The notes beneath the pieces were generated by a model. It was not told the origin of the DNA. It saw only the letters and a list, made by a program, of their open reading frames with translations, and did no database searches. Shown here one piece after another: positions 33,801-40,500 of a stretch of DNA of 49,068 nt (positions are counted from its first letter, which is position 1; every line of letters begins with the position of its first letter). The translations under genes and the position numbers were made by a program. The stretch spans positions 1 through 49,068 of the forward strand of contig JBQTIP010000057.1 in assembly GCA_052388025.1 (NCBI GenBank). The letters run 5' to 3'. This DNA is from JBQTIP01 sp052388025. GTDB taxonomy: Bacteria > Actinomycetota > UBA4738 > HRBIN12.

Positions 33801-34302
33801 GCCGCCCCCCGATGGCCATCCGGCCGGGATGGGAGTCGGGGCCGAGGAGGCACACGAGCCCGCCCGAGTGCGCGCACACCTGCTCGAGAGCGAGCGACGG
33901 GTCGCCCCGCTCCCCCGTCATGTGCGCGTCGGTGATCAGCCGGCACAGATTGGCGTAACCGGCCGCGTCCTGCGCGAGCAAGACAACCGACGTGTCCACG
34001 GTCGGGGGCGGGGTCGTTGCGGAGCGGGGTTGGGGGTGGGCTGGCAAGCGGAGCAACGACCCCGCCCCCACACAGGCGACCCGCATGGTTACCGTGGTGC
34101 CGAGGATCGGCTTCACGCCCTGCCGCTCGCACGCCGATACGAAGCGGGCGGCACCGTACAGCCCGTTCCGGTCGGTCAGCGCGACGCCCGGCATCCCGAG
34201 CTCAGCCGCCCGGGCCGCCAGTTCCTCTGGCAAGAACGCCCCTTCCTTCAGCGAGAAATAGGAGCGGACGTCTAGATGTACGAACCAGGAGGAGTCGAAC
34301 AT
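30886..34302 (-). CDS. dnaE2: Error-prone DNA polymerase III alpha subunit DnaE2 (ImuC)
   Basis: 1138-residue C-family translesion polymerase. An N-terminal PHP domain (1-~280) is followed by palm/fingers with the catalytic PDIDIDVE at about 408-415 and DxxLGYLKLDILGVRMLSAM, helix-hairpin-helix DNA binding, QLALDL (possible clamp motif, near 913) and a C-terminal OB fold. The PHP metal ligands are degraded: HLDVRS in place of HxHxHS, TDRNG for TDHDG, TNPVRY for TNDVHY, so no exonuclease is expected. ATG 34302 is chosen because it is the first residue of MFDSSWFVHLDVRS and lies at the predicted transcription start. Two in-frame palindromic inserts are present (about residues 78-100 and 923-945). 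Confidence 0.95.
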   Translation of the reverse strand: MFDSSWFVHLDVRSYFSLKEGAFLPEELAARAAELGMPGVALTDRNGLYGAARFVSACERQGVKPILGTTVTMRVACVGAGSLLRLPAHPQPRSATTPPPTVDTSVVLLAQDAAGYANLCRLITDAHMTGERGDPSLALEQVCAHSGGLVCLLGPDSHPGRMAIGGRLDAAWRALDAFREAFGDRLFVAVQHRLERDSSAEIRALLRLADAAGVRAVATNPVRYLVPGDAFLADALECMREIVPIAAHHVGRRNAEGYLKPAPLMRSLFAERPDLCDATLEIAESCAFDLGLRRVHFPEFPTPAGRSAGSVLAERCWRSMDDRGMKPTQLVRDRLDLELSMIQRMGYAAYFLTVADIVADIRAMGIRCACRGSAAGSLVCHLTGISDVDPVRHDLVFERFINPLRDELPDIDIDVESARREDVYDMILSRHGDDRAACVTMVDTYRARGAIREVGKALGLPEVEVDTVAKAFPHIGADDIRAAIERLPELAGQNLAAGQLELLFRVAERLDGFPRHLALHPSGIVLSKDDLVTRVPLERSFQGYRMIQADKDDVELLGYLKLDILGVRMLSAMRHALDEIARTEHEKVDLDRIPTDDPPTFELIRASDTLGCFQIESPGQRELLQKLQPTRWEDLIVDISLFRPGPVKSDMISPFLRRRAGMEMPVYVHPKFREALGETFGVIVYHEQVMRTIAAVTGYDLSESDRIRRHLSDDLEVDAIRENFLGRAATQGLSAEDAERVWKEVSSFASFGFCKAHAAAFAVPTYQSAWLKTHYPAQFLAGVLTHEPGMYPRRLILEDAREHGIAILPLDVNLSEPDYVVESLGNLDGGGPRYGIRLALKDVHGISDAEIRSIQEARAERRFRDVGDFIRRTNMSRPVVEAIAHAGGVDGIGGGTRRDRLFEVITMEPQHEGDQLALDLYWEGTGGAAERGGGWTGKRSGPAGPSGHGLASGAKPTPHTSAPTGPWSFPEYTDAERVRAEIEVLGVDASRHLVSFFEPLLADLGVVRARDLHKLRTETWVMVAGVKVASQTPAVRSGQRIIFLTLDDATGPVDVTVFERVQPKYARTVFHSSLLAVWGRLRRTGVRGVGIVAEDVWNLAALHLARRNGELDLALAAPGTSALPPRKLWHASGGSAGW
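31427..31460. repeat. Partial copy of the palindromic element (in dnaE2)
   Basis: Positions 31442-31460 (GCTCCGCTTGCCAGTCCAT) repeat exactly, in the same orientation, 31483-31501 of the neighbouring complete element, 41 bp away. The second half of the core and the right arm are missing. It codes for part of the low-complexity segment HGLASGAKPTPHTSAP in DnaE2. Confidence 0.8.
31468..31533. repeat. In-frame 66-bp palindromic element B inside dnaE2
   Basis: Perfect 17-bp arms at 31468-31484 (GGGACCGGCGGGGCCGC) and 31517-31533 enclose a 32-base core (31485-31516) beginning TCCGCTTGCCAG and ending CCCCGCTCC. The core matches that of element A at 29 of 32 positions, in opposite orientation relative to the gene, while the arms differ. 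At 66 bp it keeps the reading frame and adds 22 residues (GGAAERGGGWTGKRSGPAG region) to a linker before the OB fold, directly after QLALDLYWE. Confidence 0.92.
34004..34069. repeat. In-frame 66-bp palindromic element A inside dnaE2
   Basis: Perfect 17-bp arms at 34004-34020 (GGGGGCGGGGTCGTTGC) and 34053-34069 enclose a 32-base core (34021-34052) whose minus-strand reading begins TCCGCTTGCCAG and ends CCCCGCTCC. It adds about 22 residues (GSLLRLPAHPQPRSATTPPP) to a surface loop of the PHP domain, where other DnaE2 proteins have a short turn. Same total length, arm length and loop length as element B. Confidence 0.92.
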
Positions 34303-34310
34303 ATGTTCGA
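34295..34310. promoter_or_regulatory. LexA (SOS) box overlapping the dnaE2 start codon
   Basis: The perfect 16-bp palindrome TCGAACATATGTTCGA is the Gram-positive/actinobacterial LexA box. The dnaE2 ATG (34302-34300) is its centre, and the -10 element abuts it. Bound LexA would cover the transcription start, giving tight damage-inducible control. An identical box lies at 36659-36674. Confidence 0.92.
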
Positions 34311-34339
34311 TTCTAGGATAATCCGCCGGCCGCTGTCGA
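34310..34339 (-). promoter_or_regulatory. dnaE2 promoter, predicted leaderless transcript
   Basis: Minus-strand -35 TCGACA (34334-34339), 18-base spacer and -10 TAGAAT (34310-34315). Seven bases after the -10 comes the A of the dnaE2 ATG, so the mRNA should begin at or next to the start codon; no ribosome binding site precedes it. Confidence 0.7.
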
Positions 34340-34480
34340 GAGCTCCATCCATGTGCGGGTACATCGCCTCCCTGGCGGGGCAACGCCGACGCACGACACA
34401 GGTAAAGCGGCCCTCATCGCCGTCCGATATCGGAACTGAACTCGGAGCAGCGCCCCATTCGAAGAACCGAGGACGGAGCC

Positions 34481-36367
34481 GTGAACGTTAGGAACGGCCT
34501 CAATGAGGCCGAGATTCAGGACGTCGAGCCGGATTCGCTCGCCCGCCTCCAGGATCTGGTTCAGGACCTCGACGCGATCCTTTGGGAGGCAGAGGCTGCG
34601 ACGTGGCGGTTCACGTTCGTCAGCCGGCGAGCCGAGGACACTCTCGGTTACCCCGTCGAGCGCTGGCTCGACGACCCCGGCTTCTGGGTCGGCATCATCC
34701 ATCCGGATGACCGGGAGCGCGCCGTCGGTCTCTGCCGGGCCGCTACCGCCGAGGGGCGAAACCACGAGTTCGAGTACCGGGCCGTGGCGGCGGACGGCTC
34801 GATCGTCTGGTTGCGAGACATCGTGCACGTCGTCCTCGACGTCGAGGGTCGTCCCGAGCTGCTCCGAGGAGTGATGGTCGACCTCACCGAGCAGAAGCGG
34901 GCGGAGGAGGAGCTGCGGGAGGCCGAGAAACGCTACCGGAGCATCTTCGAGAACGCCGTGGAGGGCATCTTCCAGACGAGCCTGGATGGCCGGTATCTCG
35001 CCGCGAACCCGGCCATCGCCGACATGCTGGGCTACGAGTCCCCCGAGGAGCTCATGGCCTCCGTGACCGATGTCGCCCGGCTCTATGTCGAACCCGGCGG
35101 GCGCGACGAGTTCGTCCGGCAGGTAGACGAACAGGGAGCGCTGGCCGAGTTCGAGTACGAGGTCTACCGGAAGGACGGGACCACGATCTGGGCGTCGGAG
35201 AAGGTCCGGGCCCTCCGCAACCCCTCCGGCAGGCTGGTTGGCTTCGAGGGGACGACGCTGGACGTGACCAAACGCAAGCGGGCGGAGGAGGAGCTCCGAC
35301 GGTCCGAAGAGGGCTATCGCCTTCTGTTCGACGGCAATCCGCATCCCATGTGGGTCTACGACCTGGAGACGCTGGTCTTCCTCACCGTGAACGAAGCCGC
35401 CGTGAAGAAGTACGGCTACTCGCGGGAGGAGTTCCTGGCCATGTCCATCAGGGACATCCGCCCGCCCGAGGACGTAGCCGCACTAATGGAGAACCTGTCC
35501 AAGCCGCACCCGGACTTGGACCTCGCCGGGACGTGGAGACACCGGAAGAAGGACGGCGGCATGTTCCACGTCGACATCGTGTCGCACGCGCTGCCCTACA
35601 GGGGCAGACGGGGCCGGCTCGTGCTCGCCAGCGACGTGACGGAACGAATCGAAGCCGAAAAGAGGCTCCGCGAGACGGAGGCCGAGCGCCGCATCCTGCT
35701 TGGAAGGATCGTCGCGGCCAGCGAGGAGGAGCGCCGGCGGATCGCCCTCGAGCTACACGACGGCCCGATCCAGCACCTCGCCGCACTCGACTACCGGATC
35801 GAGCGGGTCCGGGTCAGCCTGAAGAAGGGGGAGGTCTCCGACCTCGACGACCTGCTGCGACGAGCTCAGGACGATCTGCACGAGGAGATCCGAGGGCTCC
35901 GTCAACTAATGACCGAACTCCGGCCCTCGGTCCTCGACGAGCGCGGCCTGGCTGATGCCCTGGAGAATCAATGCGAGCTGATCCGCCGGCAGGCGGGCAT
36001 CGAGTTGACACTCGACGTGTCTCTCAACGATCGCCTCGACCCCGCGCTGGAGACCGCCGTCTACCGCGTCGCCCAGGAGGCGCTCGCGAACGTCGTCAAA
36101 CACGCGCAGGCGCGCTCCGCGTCGCTCGTGGCGCGTTCCGAGGATCGGTCGATCATCCTCGAGATCCGAGACGATGGCGTTGGCTTCGACCCCCGAGAGA
36201 CCGCCGGACTCCTCGCGCAGGGGCACCTCGGCCTGGTAGCGATGCGGGAGCGAGTGGAGATGGCCGGTGGGAGCTGGGAGCTCCGCTCCCGACGAGGAAC
36301 GGGGACGCTAATCCGGACGGTCTTCCCCCGGAGGCTCGATCCCGATTCGGCTTCAGCGGCCGGCTGA
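34481..36367 (+). CDS. Three-PAS NarL-type sensor histidine kinase (orphan)
   Basis: 628-residue soluble kinase without transmembrane helices. Three PAS/PAC units (about 25-140, 150-265, 275-390) are joined by RAEEELR-type helices; a HisKA_3 dimerisation domain carries the phospho-acceptor H426 in ALELHDGPIQ; and a HATPase domain follows (QEALANVVKHA, DDGVGFDP, GHLGLVAMRERV). This class normally phosphorylates a LuxR-type response regulator, but none is encoded in the window. The start is GTG at 34481 with GGACGGAG upstream. Divergent from dnaE2; ligand unknown, PAS cofactor not evident. Confidence 0.94.
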   Translation: MNVRNGLNEAEIQDVEPDSLARLQDLVQDLDAILWEAEAATWRFTFVSRRAEDTLGYPVERWLDDPGFWVGIIHPDDRERAVGLCRAATAEGRNHEFEYRAVAADGSIVWLRDIVHVVLDVEGRPELLRGVMVDLTEQKRAEEELREAEKRYRSIFENAVEGIFQTSLDGRYLAANPAIADMLGYESPEELMASVTDVARLYVEPGGRDEFVRQVDEQGALAEFEYEVYRKDGTTIWASEKVRALRNPSGRLVGFEGTTLDVTKRKRAEEELRRSEEGYRLLFDGNPHPMWVYDLETLVFLTVNEAAVKKYGYSREEFLAMSIRDIRPPEDVAALMENLSKPHPDLDLAGTWRHRKKDGGMFHVDIVSHALPYRGRRGRLVLASDVTERIEAEKRLRETEAERRILLGRIVAASEEERRRIALELHDGPIQHLAALDYRIERVRVSLKKGEVSDLDDLLRRAQDDLHEEIRGLRQLMTELRPSVLDERGLADALENQCELIRRQAGIELTLDVSLNDRLDPALETAVYRVAQEALANVVKHAQARSASLVARSEDRSIILEIRDDGVGFDPRETAGLLAQGHLGLVAMRERVEMAGGSWELRSRRGTGTLIRTVFPRRLDPDSASAAG

Positions 36368-36389
36368 GCGCGTAGGCGCGCCGACTCGA

Positions 36390-36635
36390 TCAATCCCACA
36401 GGCGCTCGAGGTGCCACCGGCCGGCGTTGCGGTCGTGGTAGAGGTCCCAGACGGCACCGCCCCTGGCCTCGACGCGCCAGTATTCCCGATCGCGGCCGTC
36501 GGACCACCACCCGCCCTCGATCCGCCACTTGCCGATCACGTCCGCCACCTCGTAGCGCTTCCCCCGCCACACGAACGCCGCGGGCATGCCGGCGTCCCGC
36601 TCGACCCGCACCTCCTCGTCGTAGCGCTTCGCCAT
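36390..36635 (-). CDS. DUF6504 family protein, LexA-controlled
   Basis: 81-residue protein beginning MAKRYDEEVRVERDAG, with AFVWRGKRYEVADVIGKWRIEGGWW and a REYWRVEARGGAVWDLYHD core, typical of a small actinobacterial family (DUF6504) found near SOS polymerase genes. ATG 36635 is chosen to match the family start; an open frame of 24 more codons runs through the LexA box and cannot be in the mRNA. Function unknown; DNA-damage induction follows from its promoter. It converges on the kinase gene with a 22-bp gap. Confidence 0.85.
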   Translation of the reverse strand: MAKRYDEEVRVERDAGMPAAFVWRGKRYEVADVIGKWRIEGGWWSDGRDREYWRVEARGGAVWDLYHDRNAGRWHLERLWD

Positions 36636-36658
36636 CAGTGCCCATCTCCGGCCACGAG

Positions 36659-36674
36659 TCGAACATATGTTCGA
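36659..36674. promoter_or_regulatory. Second LexA (SOS) box, in front of DUF6504
   Basis: TCGAACATATGTTCGA, identical at all 16 positions to the dnaE2 box. On the minus strand it begins about 11 bases after a -10 element, so it covers the first transcribed bases of the DUF6504 gene. It lies 77 bp upstream of the divergent DUF402 gene and could affect that too. Confidence 0.92.
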
Positions 36675-36684
36675 GAGAGGAGCA

Positions 36685-36714
36685 ACGTTACTCCCCGGGT
36701 CTGACACGCGTCAA
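36685..36714 (-). promoter_or_regulatory. Promoter of the DUF6504 gene
   Basis: Minus-strand -35 TTGACG (36709-36714), 18-base spacer, -10 TAACGT (36685-36690). The predicted start near 36678 lies just upstream of the LexA box. Confidence 0.6.
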
Positions 36715-36750
36715 GATGGAACGTCAGGCCGGGTTGCGTATCGTCTCTCC

Positions 36751-37368
36751 ATGCCCTGGAGGCTCGGTGACACGGTCGTGCTGCGGGAGGTCTGGCGCGG
36801 GAGGGTCTGGTCCGCGAGGCCCGTCAGGGTCGTGGAGGACCTGGAGGACGGGCAGATGTTCTACGTCGCAGCCGGGACGCGATGGAAGGGCCCGGCCGAA
36901 GCGGATGGGAGTCCGATGCGGATCCCGCGGGGCGACTGGCGGCTGGTCGATCGACCGGGCTCGGACAATCCGATCCTCTCCTTCGCCTGGCCGGGGGTGG
37001 CGCACGCGGTGCTCGCCGGGTGGAAGGGCTCTGTGGAATTCTGGGGCTGGTACATCAACCTCCAAGAACCCTTGCGGCGCACCGCCATCGGGTTCGACTA
37101 CATGGATCACGCGTTGGACATCGTCGTCGAGCCAGACCTGTCGAGCTGGTCGTGGAAGGACGAGGACGAGCTGGCCGAGGCCGTGGCGCAGCGCGTCTTC
37201 ACGGTGGCCGAGGCGGCCGGGTTCCGGGCCGAAGGCAAGCGGGCACTCGATCGACTCATGCGGCGCGCGCCGCCCTTCGATCGGCCGTGGGAGGACTGGC
37301 GGCCGGACCCCTCGTGGGCCGAACCGGCCCTGCCGACCGGCTGGGACGTCGTCGATCAGTCGCCGTAG
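36751..37368 (+). CDS. DUF402 domain protein
   Basis: 205-residue protein beginning MPWRLGDTVVLREVWRGRVWSARPVRVVED, the standard start of actinobacterial DUF402 proteins, with PIGFDYMDHALDIVVEPDLSSWSWKDEDEL-like metal-site region (IGFDYMDHALDIVV) in the middle. Characterised DUF402 members are nucleoside di/triphosphate phosphatases (NtdP/FomD type); substrate here is unknown. No ribosome site precedes the ATG, so it may be leaderless. Its end overlaps the convergent LLM remnant by 13 bp. Confidence 0.88.
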   Translation: MPWRLGDTVVLREVWRGRVWSARPVRVVEDLEDGQMFYVAAGTRWKGPAEADGSPMRIPRGDWRLVDRPGSDNPILSFAWPGVAHAVLAGWKGSVEFWGWYINLQEPLRRTAIGFDYMDHALDIVVEPDLSSWSWKDEDELAEAVAQRVFTVAEAAGFRAEGKRALDRLMRRAPPFDRPWEDWRPDPSWAEPALPTGWDVVDQSP

Positions 37369-37535
37369 CCGGGCATCACGTGCTCGGCGAACTCGTCGAG
37401 GTGCGCCTTCTCCTCGGTTGGCCAGCCGACCGTGAGATTGGACCAGCCCGCCTCCGAGAGCGTCTCCACGCGCGACCGGACGTCGTCCCAGGGCTGCGAG
37501 AGCTGGTGCTGCGCGACGTCCAGTCCGAACCGCAC
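37356..37535 (-). pseudogene. LLM-class F420 oxidoreductase remnant with internal deletion
   Basis: A 59-codon frame whose first part (VRFGLDVAQHQLSQPWDDVRSRVETLSEAGW) resembles the N-terminus of luciferase-like F420-dependent oxidoreductases and whose last part (LTVGWPTEEKAHLDEFAEHVMPGYG) resembles their C-terminus. The ~230-residue barrel between them is absent. GTG 37535 has GGGAGG upstream and starts 11 bases after the patatin-like gene's stop, so it may still be translated. It cannot bind F420 as is. It could be a new short peptide, but deletion remnant is likelier. Confidence 0.65.
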
Positions 37536-37546
37536 GGACACCTCCC

Positions 37547-40500
37547 TCAACCGGGCACCGTACAGGAGAGACCGCCGAACCAGTCGTTCACCCGGTCCAG
37601 GGCACTCCCCGTGCGCGGTACGGCTCTCCCGTCCTCCGTCTGGAACTGCGACCGCTGAAACTCGCCGATCAGATCGTCGAAGGATGCCTGCGACAGGATC
37701 CAGCCGAGCGGCGCCTTCTCCCCCGGATGGGCGAGGGTGGCGAAGTGCGCGTAACGATGCTCGAGAGGCTCCGTCGTGCCGTCCGGGGCCGTCACCCAAA
37801 CCTCCACGCCGCCCTCCGTGAACGGCCGGTCGAAGGCCAGCTGCGCCGCCTGGCGAGCCGCGGCGGTCCGTCCGAGCCGGCTCGCGCGCAGGGTGCTGAA
37901 CGGCACGAGGGGCTGGGGCGGCTCCGTCGTCGCGCGCGGCCCCGCCGGCTCGTCATAGCCGTTGTCGATCTGGATGAAGAACGGGACGATGCACGCGGTC
38001 GCGGCGGCATCCGAGTTGTGCGCAGCTACCAGCGGAGCCAGGCCGGCCCACAGCTCGAGCGCGGTGGCCGCTCCGGAGCCCTCCAGGTAGCCCCCGTCCA
38101 CGACGAACGTGTTCGGTGCGGGCCCCGCCCGTGAGTCGGCGCCACACTGACGTACCTCCCCGGAGGGGGAGATCACGGGGAAGCGTGCAGAGAGCATCAC
38201 CGCCGTGGAGACCGGAACGCGCTGGCCGGTGCAGAGGAAGTCGACAAGCTCCACCGTCGCCGGAAGGACACCGCTCGAGGCGGCAACGAGTCCTTGCGGC
38301 GAGAGGCAGCGCGCGGAGGGCTCCGAGGGCTCCCGGCCGTTCGTCTCGAGGGGCGAGACCACGAACCGGCACCCGCTCTCCACGCTCGTCCCGTTGAAGA
38401 GCAGGATCGGTACGTGGTCCCGTGCGGACAGATCGAAGAAGTCCCCGGCAAGCTCGGGCTGGGCGCGCTCCCAGCTTCGCTCCATCACGTCGGCGCGATC
38501 CGTCTCGGCGCCGAAGCGGAGCAGGGACCATGGAGTCTCGACGAACAGCATCCAGGCGAAGCTGGCCGAGAGCGAATCGCCGCCCAGGCTGGCCCGGACC
38601 CAGCCTTCCCCCAGCGGGCCGGGCGGGTGTCCAAGCCCGAGCTGCGCGGCGTACGTCGCGATCCCGAGGCTCCCGCCGGAGACCCCGCTCATCGCGAAGA
38701 CCCAGTTGCTGCGCGCCTGCGGCCCGTCGCGCAGCGTGTCCGGCGACTCGCAACCGCCCTGCGCGGGCGGCTGGCCCAGCGCCTGATCCAGCACGTAAGC
38801 GGTCCAGACGGCGGCCCTGATCCCACCGCCCGACGACGCGACGAAGACCATCGGGGCTGCCGGAAGCGTGGCGGCCCGCGCCTCTCGCGGCGGGCTGGGC
38901 AGGACGCAGTTCGCCGCCTTCCAGTCCTCGAACGCAGACTCGAGGTACACGCCCGTTCGGAGCGGGCCGGATCCGCCGCCTGAGACCGCCACGTGAAGGT
39001 CGCCTCGGAACGGCACCAGCGAGGCCACAGCGACCCAGACCAGGGCCAGGGAAAGGATCGGGGCGCGGCGAAGGCCGAGGAACCGGAACGCCGGGGCGGG
39101 CCGGTCCACCAATCGATCGGCCGCTGCGACCACGCTGGATCCGGTGTAGGAGGCCAGGAGCAGGAACGAGGAGAGGACCCCCACGACCCCGAGCGAGGCG
39201 GCGGCGTGGATATCGTGCCGAAGGAGGCGGACGATCAGGACCCAGGTGAGGACCGAGGCAAGCAGCGCGAGCGCCGGAAGCCAGCGCCGGCCGAGGACCG
39301 CGGGGTCCGGCTCGCGACGCCGGTCGCGCGCCTTCAGGTTCCAGTAGGCGACGTCGGCTGCGACCAGCAGCACGACCCCGGCGGCGAGGAGTGGCCAGAT
39401 CCGGGCAAGGCTCGTGCCGCGCATCGTTGCGTAGATCCAGTTCCCGGCGGACGCGCGGAGCAGCACCAGGCCGAGGATCGCCATCACCCCCGCGGCCAGC
39501 AGGCTCGGCCAGGTCGTGCGCCCCAGGCCGGGCCGATCCGGGGCCGGGCGCGGCGCAGCGACCTCTTCCAGCGGGAACGAGAGCTGCGGACTGCGCTGCC
39601 TGCGGACGGGGAAGCTGAGCACCGCGAGCGCCGCCGCCATGCCGAGCGGGACGAGAAGACCACGGGACCAAGAGCCGGCGCCGCTCAGAAAGCCGAACGA
39701 CAGCGCCGCCAGGGCGGCGAGCACGGCCAGGGCCCAGGCCAGACCCCGCGAGCCGCCCACCGGTCGCGACCCCCAGTAGGCGACCGACCAGCGGGCGCCG
39801 TGCCAGGTGCCCGCCGCGAGGAGGATCGTGAGACCCACCCCCCAGACGCCGACGGCCGGGGTGTCCGCCCACCGTCGGATCGTGTCGGGAACCTGCTGGT
39901 GGATGAGCAGGGCAGCGCCGAACACCACCACGACGAGCAGCTGGACACGGACGGCGAGCGCCGATCGCCAGGCCCCCCCGAGGCCGGACCACTGGGCTTC
40001 GAGAGCCCCGGCGTGACGAACGATGAAGACCCCGGCCACCGCCACGTAGGCCAGTGAAGCGAGCAACGCGAGGACCTTCCCGGCTGTGGCGAGCCCGAGG
40101 AGGACGGCGACCACCCCGGAGACGTAGGGGGCCGCGAGCGCCGAAGCCTCTTCCATGCGGAACCAGGTGGAGCTGGCTTCCCCGAAGGCGAGGGTGTTCT
40201 CCGCGGCGTCGAAGAACGCGCCGGCGAGAAGCGCGGCGACCGCCCACGTGGCCAGGCCCCGGAAGGCGCGGGCCCGGTCGGCCCCGGCGGTGAAGGAGAT
40301 CTCGACGTTGCGTCGATCGATCGTGTGGGCGACCCAGACGATCAGAAGGCCAAGCAACGCGACCGTGGCAGGAAGGAACAGTCCTGTATCCAGTCCGACG
40401 TGCCAGGCGACGACGGTCACGGGAGCATCCCGATCGTTCTCGAACGGCCGAACGGGCGTCGACTCTTCGAGCAAGCCGTGGAGGCCCGGGCGGGCGTAGC

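Noticed and set aside
36667..36750. 28-residue longer N-terminus of the DUF402 protein
   Set aside because: Its ATG lies inside the LexA box and the added residues have no family similarity; MPWRLGDTVVLREVW is the normal start.
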